Part shown: positions 6,611 to 12,389 of the stretch, one piece after another
Numbering within the stretch: the stretch's first letter is position 1
Layout of the letters: each line of letters starts with the position of its first letter
From: a bacterium
GTDB taxonomy: Bacteria > Cyanobacteriota > Vampirovibrionia > Gastranaerophilales > Gastranaerophilaceae
Reading direction: 5' to 3'
Length of the DNA stretch: 12,389 nt
Assembly (NCBI GenBank): GCA_017477685.1
Contig: JAFUUT010000007.1
Span: 1 to 12,389 of the forward strand
The notes under the pieces: generated by a model
What the model was told of the DNA's origin: nothing
The model's input: only the letters and a program-made list of their open reading frames with translations
Databases searched by the model: none
Made by a program: the position numbers and the translations under genes

Positions 6611-6712
6611 ATGAAAAAAGTTGTATATATATTACTTGTATTAATGATTTTGTCGTTTGGAGCGATAAAACTTAGTCAATATGCTCAGGCTATTACTCTG
6701 GGCATGAATTAG
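6611..6712 (+). CDS. 33-aa hydrophobic small protein
   Basis: I do not recognise this small gene. It begins at ATG 6611 just after a strong SD (GGGAGG, 6601-6606, only 4 nt away) and ends at TAG 6712. The peptide starts MKKVVYILLVLMILSFGAIKL, has a hydrophobic core at about 4-18, and then 'SQYAQA' followed by only six residues (ITLGMN). It could be a single-span membrane microprotein. It could also be a Sec signal peptide whose cleavage after AQA (25-27) would leave a hexapeptide. The frame stays open upstream to 6452, but that part runs through the intergenic repeat and has no SD, so it is excluded. It lies 86 nt upstream of the pilin operon in the same direction, and the strong pilin promoter lies between them. 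Confidence 0.5.
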   Translation: MKKVVYILLVLMILSFGAIKLSQYAQAITLGMN

Positions 6713-6731
6713 TACGGAGTGTTAAGCAGGC

Positions 6732-6770
6732 TTGAAAACACCCCTAAAAAGTTGTATAATAGAATATAAT
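6732..6770 (+). promoter_or_regulatory. Strong sigma70-type promoter of the pilin operon
   Basis: TTGAAA (6732-6737), a 17-nt spacer and a perfect TATAAT (6755-6760) are present. A second perfect TATAAT lies 10 nt downstream (6765-6770) and may be an alternative -10. The predicted start near 6767 gives a leader of about 32 nt before ATG 6799, with GAGG (6785-6788) as its SD. This is the best promoter match in the window. Confidence 0.75.
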
Positions 6771-6798
6771 ATAAGAGTGGCGACGAGGAATATTTTGT

Positions 6799-7440
6799 AT
6801 GAAAAAAGCGTTTACAACTGCTGAATTGTTAATTTCATTGGTTATTATTGGGGCAATAGCATCTCTGGTGGTTCCGACAATCGTAAAAGATTATAATACA
6901 AGAATTCGTACTGCTGCTATCAAAGATAACTATGCAAACATAATGGCAGCGATAGAAAGAGCTTGTGCAGATGAAAATGTAACATATTTTTCTCAAACCG
7001 GTTATATGCAAAACGGAAACAGTATTAAAGAATTTATGAATAAATACATAAGAGGGGTTGAAAAGAATTCATTTGCTGCCGGTAGTGTATATAGAAGGTT
7101 TTATAATGGGAATAGTTATTCTCCGTCTAGTGTCAGCTGTAATGCTAATTTATATTGCTACACAATGCAAAGCGGAGCAGCCCTAAAAGCGGAATGTAAT
7201 CCTGTTTCTAACAAACCCAGATGTACTTTTTATATTGATACAAATGGTAAAGGGGAACCGAATAGAGGCGGGGTAGATATGTTTTCATTTATCATTGGTG
7301 CGGATTCTAATGACCCAATCGTAATTAATTCTACTGTGTGCAGGAATAGTGCTCTAGGAACCAATTGTATAAATCAATTGTTAATCAATGATTGGGATCT
7401 TGAAAAACTATGGACAGAAACTTCAGCACCAAGGTGGTAA
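6799..7440 (+). CDS. Prepilin-like protein 1 (type IV pilin/pseudopilin N-terminus)
   Basis: This 213-aa protein has a class III (prepilin) signal. A short basic leader MKKA precedes a mature N-terminus F-T-T-A-E with Glu5 and a hydrophobic helix to Pro22 (precursor residue 26). PilD-type peptidase would cleave between Ala4 and Phe5; Ala instead of Gly at -1 is less common but accepted. The globular part is Cys-rich (114, 120, 133, 142, 181, 190). It contains 'FYIDTNGKGEPN' followed by 'GGVDMFSF' (145-164), the motif shared by all four cluster members. The last Cys pair precedes a 'CINQLLINDWDL' tail. Thr at mature position 3 replaces the Leu of its neighbours. It is the first gene of the operon, under the promoter at 6732-6760, and the next gene starts 45 nt later. 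It could be a minor pilin or a secretion pseudopilin. Confidence 0.85.
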   Translation: MKKAFTTAELLISLVIIGAIASLVVPTIVKDYNTRIRTAAIKDNYANIMAAIERACADENVTYFSQTGYMQNGNSIKEFMNKYIRGVEKNSFAAGSVYRRFYNGNSYSPSSVSCNANLYCYTMQSGAALKAECNPVSNKPRCTFYIDTNGKGEPNRGGVDMFSFIIGADSNDPIVINSTVCRNSALGTNCINQLLINDWDLEKLWTETSAPRW

Positions 7441-7485
7441 GAGGATAAAACAGATTTATAAAATATTAAAATTGGAGATAAAAAT

Positions 7486-8127
7486 ATGAAAAAAGCTTTT
7501 ACTTTAGCAGAAGTCTTAATAACACTAACGATTGTCGGTACGATTGCGGCCTTGACAGTTCCGCAGGTTATACAGGATTATAAGTACAAACTTTATACTA
7601 CCCAGTTGAAAAAAGTCTATGCTGAGGTATCTGAAGCTGTTGAAACGGCAAAAACTAACGAAAATACAGACCATTTCTATCAAACTAAGGCTTTTTCCGA
7701 AACTTCGAATGCGGATGTAGGGGCGCAATTTTTCTTGACCAACTATTTTGCTCATATTGATGCTGACACTGCCGCTAATCTGGCATCGCCGGCAGAGGGA
7801 GATTTACAATTTACAAGTATGGATGATGCTGTTATAGAAAGCAATTTAATTGGAGGAATCGGTTATTGCATTAAAACAAAAAGCAGTTCTATAATTTGTG
7901 CTAATTATGATGAGGGTGGTGTTCTAAATGTTGTTACCGATGTTAACGGTTTAAAAAACCCGCCAAATACAGCGGGACGTGATATATTTTCTATGCACAT
8001 TGATGCGGAGGGTATAATAAGCGATGCAGACACTGAATGTGGTGAAGGAGAAGAGGAGTCTCCATTTACTGCAAGTGCGGGATGTTTGCGTCAAATTATT
8101 GAAGACAATTGGCAGATGGAGTACTAA
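7486..8127 (+). CDS. Prepilin-like protein 2
   Basis: This 213-aa protein has the prepilin leader MKKA before FTLAEVLITL, with Glu5 and Pro22 of the mature form and 'QDYK' at the end of the helix. The soluble domain is acidic. It carries a variant of the cluster signature, 'TDVNGLKNPPNTAGRDIFSM' (151-170), one residue longer than in its paralogues. The C-terminal Cys pair (185, 200) encloses an acidic Glu-rich loop and is followed by 'LRQIIEDNWQMEY'. That ending resembles the tails of many Gastranaerophilales pilin-like proteins as I remember them. An additional Cys pair (128, 138) flanks a Lys/Ser turn. The SD GGAG (7474-7477) lies 8 nt before the ATG. The stop is 4 nt from the next start, so translational coupling with protein 3 is likely. 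No terminator separates it from either neighbour. Confidence 0.88.
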   Translation: MKKAFTLAEVLITLTIVGTIAALTVPQVIQDYKYKLYTTQLKKVYAEVSEAVETAKTNENTDHFYQTKAFSETSNADVGAQFFLTNYFAHIDADTAANLASPAEGDLQFTSMDDAVIESNLIGGIGYCIKTKSSSIICANYDEGGVLNVVTDVNGLKNPPNTAGRDIFSMHIDAEGIISDADTECGEGEEESPFTASAGCLRQIIEDNWQMEY

Positions 8128-8131
8128 GTAT

Positions 8132-8965
8132 ATGAAAAAAGGCTTTACTTTAGCAGAAATTATAATTGTTGTTGCGATAGTGGGTTTTGTTTCTATGCTG
8201 ACAGTACCTTCTGTTATGGAAATGTATAAATACAAAGTTCTTACTGCCCAATACAACCGTGCATTTTCTGATATTACAACCGCACTTGGTAATGCAATTC
8301 AGGATGAAAATTCCGCAAGTGTTTCCGCTTCACAAGGGTTCTATTCTACAAAATATTATAATGGTACTATTGGTGATGCTTCCTTTCAGGCTATGGGAAG
8401 TTTTATTGATAAGTATATAAAGACATTGCCAAAGGTAGAAAATGAAGGTGTTACTAAAATAGATACCAGTGAAGGCCTTATTAGAATGGAGGGAGTGTTT
8501 GGTAATACCGTATACGGAAGTGCGGTAGTAACCGATACCAATTTTGATATAAGTGCGTTTCCTAATAATAATCAAATCCCGTGCGTATTATCCAAATATG
8601 GTGCTGCAATATGCATGTCCCTTGGAAATAACGATAGTATTAAAAATGTTATAGTGACAGAAGGGAAGACTCTTGCAGAGGGAGGAGAATACACAAAAAC
8701 TAAAAATATACAAGTAGTCAATAATAAGCCGCCTGTTATTTTTTATGTGGATACAAACGGCCAGAAAGGACCTAATATAAGCGGTTATGATTTATTTACT
8801 TTTCAGGTAAATGCAGACGGAACTCTTTCTGATGTTTATCTCGAAAATGAAGGCAATGTTCAATCTGTTGCAGCTGATCAATGCGGACGAGGTGAAGGAT
8901 ATACCAATACGTTTGGTTGTGTTACGCGTGTTGTAGAAAACGGCGGTAGGGTCGTAAAGTTTTAA
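8132..8965 (+). CDS. Prepilin-like protein 3
   Basis: This 277-aa protein has a canonical prepilin leader MKKG, with Gly at -1, before FTLAEIIIVV, Glu5 and Pro22. It is the only cluster member with the classical Gly cleavage site. The signature 'FYVDTNGQKGPN', then 'SGYDLFTF' (204-224), is followed by 'NADGTLSDVY'. The C-terminal Cys pair (251, 263) leads into 'VTRVVENGGRVVKF', almost the same as in protein 4. A second Cys pair (151, 161) lies in the centre. The frame is open upstream to 8024, but that stretch lies inside protein 2. ATG 8132 is chosen because it starts the prepilin leader and follows GGAG (8118-8121) inside the end of gene 2. The roughly 130-residue centre has little resemblance to its paralogues, which suggests a surface-exposed variable domain. 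Confidence 0.88.
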   Translation: MKKGFTLAEIIIVVAIVGFVSMLTVPSVMEMYKYKVLTAQYNRAFSDITTALGNAIQDENSASVSASQGFYSTKYYNGTIGDASFQAMGSFIDKYIKTLPKVENEGVTKIDTSEGLIRMEGVFGNTVYGSAVVTDTNFDISAFPNNNQIPCVLSKYGAAICMSLGNNDSIKNVIVTEGKTLAEGGEYTKTKNIQVVNNKPPVIFYVDTNGQKGPNISGYDLFTFQVNADGTLSDVYLENEGNVQSVAADQCGRGEGYTNTFGCVTRVVENGGRVVKF

Positions 8966-8998
8966 TGTAATAAAAATATTTGAAGGTTGATATAAAAT

Positions 8999-9832
8999 AT
9001 GAAAAAGGCTTTTACTTTGGCGGAAATAATAATTGTATTGATTATAGTCGGAGTTATCTCTGCACTGACTGTTCCGGAAATGATTGATATGTATAAGTTT
9101 AAAGATTTAACCGCGAGGTACCAGCGTATTTATTCTGAATTAACAACAGTTTTTACCTACGCAGCTACTGAAAATAATATGGCTGAATCTTCTGTGGAAG
9201 GACCTACCGGATATTATGCATCAGAATTCCATCCTGCGTACACTATGGATGGGATTAATGCCCGCCATCGGTTAATGGAACATTTTCATTTTGTCAGATG
9301 TCAGCAGAATTACGGTTTTGGGTCTTGTTTTGCGGATAGATATTATAATATAAGAGGCGATACTACTAAAACCTGGGCGGACTTTGCATTTACATCGTCT
9401 TTTACTTTTTCTTATACTACAACAGTAAAAACAAAATGGGGTGCTTCAATTTTATATTATGTCCCTGTAGATAGTACTGTGCCTGTTGTATATAAAGTCA
9501 GAAGAAAAGTTTTGGATGATGATGGCACATATCGTACTGTAGTTGAAAATGTAATAGATGATGAACTTCCTCCAAGTTTGGTTGCTGTAGATACAAACGG
9601 GCCGAAAGGTCCGAATGTAATCGGTTATGATTTATTTACTTTCGTTGTAAATGATGACGGTTCGTTGACCGATGTTTATACGGCAGATGCGCATAACAAT
9701 GTTCATTATGTATCCGCAGATCACTGCGGCCGTGTTTCAACCCGTAATATGACCGGCAGTAAAAGGTTGAATACTTCTCAAGGTTGTGTCACCAGAGTAA
9801 TTGAAAACGGCGGCAGAGTTACCAAGTTCTAG
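8999..9832 (+). CDS. Prepilin-like protein 4
   Basis: This 277-aa protein is the same length as protein 3 and its closest paralogue in the window. The leader MKKA precedes FTLAEIIIVL with Glu5 and Pro22. The signature 'VAVDTNGPKGPN', then 'IGYDLFTF' (195-215), is followed by 'NDDGSLTDVY'. The C-terminal Cys pair (243, 263) surrounds a longer basic loop and leads into 'VTRVIENGGRVTKF'. The central region (about 70-190) is Tyr/Phe/Thr-rich with a local Cys pair (101, 110) and does not resemble protein 3. The only SD is a weak, distant AAGG (8983-8986, 12 nt away), so expression may depend on ribosomes arriving from gene 3, 33 nt upstream. The operon ends after this gene at the hairpin at 9875-9901. 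The shared tail and DxNG motif suggest a pilin fold held by a metal site or disulfide. Confidence 0.88.
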   Translation: MKKAFTLAEIIIVLIIVGVISALTVPEMIDMYKFKDLTARYQRIYSELTTVFTYAATENNMAESSVEGPTGYYASEFHPAYTMDGINARHRLMEHFHFVRCQQNYGFGSCFADRYYNIRGDTTKTWADFAFTSSFTFSYTTTVKTKWGASILYYVPVDSTVPVVYKVRRKVLDDDGTYRTVVENVIDDELPPSLVAVDTNGPKGPNVIGYDLFTFVVNDDGSLTDVYTADAHNNVHYVSADHCGRVSTRNMTGSKRLNTSQGCVTRVIENGGRVTKF

Positions 9833-9850
9833 GATTAGTTATTATCTATC

Positions 9851-9879
9851 TTGCTAATGTATTTTTTTTAATATAAAAT
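9851..9879 (+). promoter_or_regulatory. Candidate tpiA promoter overlapping the pilin-operon terminator
   Basis: TTGCTA (9851-9856), a 17-nt spacer and TAAAAT (9874-9879) place a start near 9886, inside the loop of the terminator hairpin. Transcripts starting there would lack the left arm, so they would not be terminated. Transcripts arriving from the pilin operon would carry the whole hairpin. The hexamers are moderate matches only. Confidence 0.35.
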
Positions 9880-9901
9880 ACCGTTGTAAAACGGTATTTT
9901 T
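9875..9901 (+). terminator. Rho-independent terminator of the pilin operon
   Basis: A 9-bp stem (AAAATACCG 9875-9883 with CGGTATTTT 9892-9900) closes an 8-nt loop, with a final T at 9901. It lies 42 nt after the stop of prepilin-like protein 4 and just before the tpiA ribosome site. The GC core is short (CCG/CGG), so termination may be partial and allow some read-through into tpiA. Confidence 0.7.
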
Positions 9902-9919
9902 AAGTAAGGAGATTTTATT

Positions 9920-10714
9920 ATGTCAAGAAAACCAATTATTGCCGGAAACTGGAAAATGAATCTTTGCCAAAGTGAAGCTAAGGCTTTATTTGATGGTATC
10001 AGCTCTTTCGTTTCCAATTACAAAGCAACTCAATTACCTACAGTAATTATTGCTCCTGTATTTACTTCATTAAATCAAGTTCATGCAATTTCTTGTGATT
10101 GCGGGTGTGAAGGTTGGAAGTTGTCTGTTGCAGGACAAAATTGCCACTGGGAATCATCAGGCGCTTATACAGGCGAAATTTCTGTTGAAATGTTGAAAGA
10201 TGCAGGATGCTCTTATGTAATCATCGGACACTCTGAAAGAAGACAATATTTCTCTGAAACAGATGAAATGATTAACAAAAAAGCAAAAGCAATTTTAGCA
10301 GGCGGTCTAATCCCTATTATTTGCTGCGGTGAATCATTAGAACAAAGAGAATCAGGCGTTACGGATTCTTGGATTGCTTCTCAAATCAGAGCTGCATTAT
10401 CAGGTATTTCTTCAGAAGATGTTGCAAAATCTGTAATAGCTTATGAACCAATCTGGGCAATAGGTACAGGAAAATCATGTGATTCTGAAGAAGCAAACAG
10501 AGTTATTAAAATGATTAGAAGTGTTGTAGCAGAATGTGCAGGTTCATCTGCAGCTGATTCAATCAGAATTCTATACGGCGGATCTGTAAAACCATCAACA
10601 ATTGAAGAACAAATGTCAAAATCAGATATTGACGGTGCTTTAATCGGCGGCGCTTCGTTGAAAGCTGACAGCTTTAACGAAATTATTGAAAAAACTATGA
10701 AAGTTGCTGTATAA
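9920..10714 (+). CDS. tpiA: Triosephosphate isomerase
   Basis: This 264-aa cytoplasmic enzyme interconverts dihydroxyacetone phosphate and glyceraldehyde-3-phosphate in glycolysis and gluconeogenesis. The catalytic residues are all present: Asn10/Lys12 in 'AGNWKMN', His104 in 'IIGHSERR' and Glu176 in 'AYEPIWAIGTG', with the mobile loop 6 continuing to about 186. The phosphate-binding 'YGGSVKP' (219-225) and 'GALIGGASL' (239-247) are intact. The length is slightly above the usual 250, partly because of a Cys-rich stretch 'SCDCGCEGW' (58-66) before the conserved 'GQNCHWE' segment. A strong SD, AAGGAG (9906-9911), sits 8 nt before the ATG. The gene stands between the pilin terminator and a bidirectional terminator shared with dapL, so it is probably transcribed alone. 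Confidence 0.98.
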   Translation: MSRKPIIAGNWKMNLCQSEAKALFDGISSFVSNYKATQLPTVIIAPVFTSLNQVHAISCDCGCEGWKLSVAGQNCHWESSGAYTGEISVEMLKDAGCSYVIIGHSERRQYFSETDEMINKKAKAILAGGLIPIICCGESLEQRESGVTDSWIASQIRAALSGISSEDVAKSVIAYEPIWAIGTGKSCDSEEANRVIKMIRSVVAECAGSSAADSIRILYGGSVKPSTIEEQMSKSDIDGALIGGASLKADSFNEIIEKTMKVAV

Positions 10715-10730
10715 GTAAATCTATGATTTA

Positions 10731-10768
10731 AAAATGACCTTGAGAACAAATCTCAAGGTCATTTTTTT
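10731..10768. terminator. Bidirectional terminator between tpiA and dapL
   Basis: A perfect 15-bp stem (10731-10745 with 10751-10765, GC core TGACCTTGAGA) closes a 5-nt loop ACAAA. It has an A-tract on the left and a T7 run on the right, so it can end transcripts from both directions. It lies 16 nt after the tpiA stop and close to the dapL stop. Confidence 0.95.
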
Positions 10769-10778
10769 GTGTATATTT

Positions 10779-11960
10779 TTAATTTAAAAACTTATCAAGT
10801 CTTTCGACAGCTTCTTTGGTATTTTCTTTGCTTCCAAAGGATGTCAGCCTGAAGTATTTTTCACCGTTTTTGCCAAAACCGGCCCCAGGTGTTCCTACTA
10901 TTTGAATATTTTCTAACAGATAATCAAAGAAATCCCATGAGTTCATGTCATTTGGACATTTTAGCCATATATAAGGAGAATGTTTCCCGCCAATGTGCCA
11001 TATATTGTGTTTTGTAAGAACTTCTGAAATCATTTTTGCATTCTCTTTATAGTAATTTAGGTTCTCTTTTATTTGTTTTTTGCCTTCTTCTGAAAATACT
11101 GCTTGTGCCCCTTTTTGAACAATATACGGAACCCCGTTGAATTTTGTTGTTTGACGTCTTAGCCACATTTTGTTTAAATTCATATCATCAAATTCTAAAG
11201 TTTTAGGTACAACAGTCCAGCCGCATCTTGTTCCTGTAAATCCTGCCATTTTTGAGAAAGAGCAAAATTCTATAGCACAAGTTTTCGCCCCCTCTATTTC
11301 AAAAATACTTCTTGGTAAATTAGAATCGGTAATGAAACATTCATATGCCGCGTCAAATAGTATAATAGCGTTGTTTTTATTTGCAAAATCAACCCACTGC
11401 TTAAGTTGTTCTTTGTTATATACCGCCCCTGTCGGGTTGTTTGGAGAACAGAGGTATATAATATCAGCTTTAATATTATTATCAGGCATTGGAAGAAAGT
11501 TGTTCTGTGCGTTAGCGTCGATAAATTCGATTTCTCGTCCTGCCATTGTGTTTGTATCTACATAAACCGGATATACAGGGTCAGGCACAAGAACTTTATT
11601 ATCTTTATCAAATAAATCCAAAATATTGCCAATATCAGATTTTGCCCCATCGGATATAAATATTTCATCTATATCAAGATTAACTTTATTATCTTGATAA
11701 TATTTTTGGATTTCTTCTTTCAGGAAATTATAACCTTGTTCCGGACCGTACCCGTGAAAAGTTTCTTTTACTCCCATTTCATCTGATGCTGATTTCAAAG
11801 CATCCACTACAGCTCTGCATAAAGGCAAAGTAACATCCCCGATTCCAAGCTTTATAATTTTTTTATCAGGATTTTTTTGTGAAAATTCGTTTACTTTTTT
11901 TGCTATAGTTGAAAACAGATAGCTTTGTGCAATATTTTTATAATTTTGGTTTGCTTTCAT
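10779..11960 (-). CDS. dapL: LL-diaminopimelate aminotransferase
   Basis: This 393-aa PLP-dependent fold-type I aminotransferase converts tetrahydrodipicolinate directly to LL-diaminopimelate using glutamate. It supplies lysine and the peptidoglycan cross-link amino acid. Family hallmarks are 'LGIGDVTLPL' (38-47), 'GYGPEQGYNFLKEEI' (70-84), 'FISDGAKSDIGNIL' (101-114), 'CSPNNPTGAVY' (171-181), 'LFDAAYECFI' (201-210) and 'EFCSFSKMAGFTGTRCGW' with the Schiff-base Lys237. The glycine-rich 'GYGPEQGY' distinguishes DapL from general aspartate aminotransferases. The length is slightly short of the usual 400-410, but both ends are complete. The SD AGAGGAG lies 9 nt before ATG 11960. The single-step DapL route is shared with cyanobacteria, plants and a few other phyla, and it is one of the taxonomic hints in this window. 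Confidence 0.96.
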   Translation of the reverse strand: MKANQNYKNIAQSYLFSTIAKKVNEFSQKNPDKKIIKLGIGDVTLPLCRAVVDALKSASDEMGVKETFHGYGPEQGYNFLKEEIQKYYQDNKVNLDIDEIFISDGAKSDIGNILDLFDKDNKVLVPDPVYPVYVDTNTMAGREIEFIDANAQNNFLPMPDNNIKADIIYLCSPNNPTGAVYNKEQLKQWVDFANKNNAIILFDAAYECFITDSNLPRSIFEIEGAKTCAIEFCSFSKMAGFTGTRCGWTVVPKTLEFDDMNLNKMWLRRQTTKFNGVPYIVQKGAQAVFSEEGKKQIKENLNYYKENAKMISEVLTKHNIWHIGGKHSPYIWLKCPNDMNSWDFFDYLLENIQIVGTPGAGFGKNGEKYFRLTSFGSKENTKEAVERLDKFLN

Positions 11961-12061
11961 TGTTTTATACTCCTCTTATAAATTATATATAACATAACAT
12001 AAAATATCTATGGGCGGAATACTTATGTGTATTATAAGTAACTTTTTAAACTGAAATATTT

Positions 12062-12101
12062 GCCCTCGCCCAAAGTATAGAAGAAGGGTATAGGGTGAGG
12101 C
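12062..12101. repeat. GC-rich imperfect palindromic intergenic repeat, copy 2 (short form, inverted)
   Basis: GCCCTCGCCC (12062-12071) and GGGTGAGGC (12093-12101) are complementary apart from a bulged C and a G-T pair, and enclose about 21 nt. Read on the minus strand the element begins CCTCACCC and ends GGGCGAGGG, the same ends as at 6465-6537 but lacking the 38-nt central insert. It lies in the divergent region between dapL and the right-edge gene. Confidence 0.7.
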
Positions 12102-12157
12102 ATGCAAACTGTTATAGAAATAATGTATCTAAATGATGATTTTTGATTAGTTATAAT

Positions 12158-12163
12158 TATAAT
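12158..12163 (+). promoter_or_regulatory. -10 element placed for leaderless transcription of the right-edge gene
   Basis: A perfect TATAAT lies exactly 6 nt before ATG 12170. A second TATAAT directly precedes it (12152-12157). No SD is present and no good -35 was found. The 6-nt spacing is the same as at the histidine kinase, acyltransferase and lepA genes. Confidence 0.45.
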
Positions 12164-12169
12164 GTTGGT

Positions 12170-12389
12170 ATGGCAAGGTGTAAATTTTTATTTGGAATTT
12201 TTATGATTATGCTGCTGGCAAGTTCAGTGCAGGTTTGTGATGCCAAAGATAAATTGCCTGTTGACGGGAAAGGATATGTGGGGACATTGCCGGATTTAAC
12301 ACGTGATTATGTTCCTCAAGAAAAACCTCAAGATAAGACAGATGTCATTTCTACTCCGTCTAAAGATTTTAATTCCGCAGGTGAAATAA
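12170..12389 (+). CDS. Secreted protein of unknown function (3' end outside window)
   Basis: Seventy-three codons are visible before the window ends, and the frame is still open. The N-terminus MARCKFLFGIFMIMLLASSVQVCDA is a typical Sec signal peptide: basic start, hydrophobic core and a likely cleavage after Ala25. The Cys at 23 does not sit in a proper lipobox, since Val precedes it, so a lipoprotein is unlikely. The mature part starts 'KDKLPVDGKGYVGTLPDLTRDYVP' and continues as a polar Lys/Pro/Asp-rich linker without a recognisable domain. It is divergent from dapL, with the short intergenic repeat between them. ATG 12170 is chosen because it gives the basic n-region and matches the -10 spacing. 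In-frame ATGs at 12203 and 12209 would remove the n-region. Confidence 0.65.
   Translation, partial: MARCKFLFGIFMIMLLASSVQVCDAKDKLPVDGKGYVGTLPDLTRDYVPQEKPQDKTDVISTPSKDFNSAGEI

Noticed and set aside
8024..8131. 36-residue upstream extension of prepilin-like protein 3
   Set aside because: It lies wholly within gene 2 in another frame. The prepilin leader MKKGFTLAE must be at the N-terminus to be processed.
12020..12040. 7-bp inverted repeat TACTTAT/ATAAGTA upstream of dapL as an operator
   Set aside because: Short, pure A/T-dominated symmetry is frequent at this base composition, and nothing else supports a binding site.
1..12389. CRISPR array, tRNA/rRNA, integrase/transposase or prophage genes
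   Set aside because: I looked for regularly spaced repeats, cloverleaf-like segments and mobile-element enzymes and saw none. The only repeats are the two short palindromic intergenic elements.

Overview
This is an AT-rich, densely coding bacterial segment with a standard genetic code. The gene set fits a non-photosynthetic relative of cyanobacteria (Melainabacteria/Vampirovibrionia, most likely a gut Gastranaerophilales). The evidence is the LL-diaminopimelate aminotransferase (dapL) route to lysine, PBS-lyase-type HEAT repeats, a cluster of prepilin-like proteins beginning MKKAFTLAE/MKKGFTLAE with a shared C-terminal signature, and low GC. This placement is inferred from gene style and was not tested by any search.

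Layout, left to right. The 3' end of a WG-repeat-like gene (1-180) is followed by an orphan soluble histidine kinase (220-1878, PAS-like/GAF/HisKA/HATPase). A 334-nt non-coding AT-rich stretch carrying inverted repeats leads to a HEAT-repeat protein (2213-3070) with a strong terminator. Next come a PlsC-like acyltransferase (3202-4023) and an unrecognised 167-aa beta-rich protein (4102-4605). That last gene converges, with a 2-nt gap, on lepA, which runs on the minus strand (4608-6410). A 200-nt divergent region contains a GC-rich palindromic intergenic repeat and leads to a 33-aa hydrophobic peptide gene (6611-6712). A strong promoter at 6732-6760 then drives four tandem prepilin-like genes (6799-9832), closed by a terminator. 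tpiA (9920-10714) and dapL (11960-10779, minus) converge on a bidirectional terminator. The right edge holds a second, inverted copy of the intergenic repeat and the start of a secreted-protein gene (12170 onward, truncated).

Functionally, housekeeping genes (lepA translation factor, tpiA glycolysis, dapL lysine/peptidoglycan precursor, acyltransferase lipid synthesis) surround one accessory block, the pilin operon. The four pilins share a type IV pilin N-terminus, a D-x-N-G...P-N...G-x-D-x-F motif and a C-terminal Cys-pair tail, with divergent centres. They look like paralogous minor pilins or pseudopilins of a surface fibre or secretion pseudopilus.

A recurring signal worth checking is that four genes without a Shine-Dalgarno site (histidine kinase, acyltransferase, lepA, the right-edge secreted protein) each have a -10 hexamer exactly 6 nt before the ATG, as expected of leaderless mRNAs. 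All other gene starts have SD-like motifs. No tRNA, rRNA, CRISPR array, transposase or prophage gene was seen.
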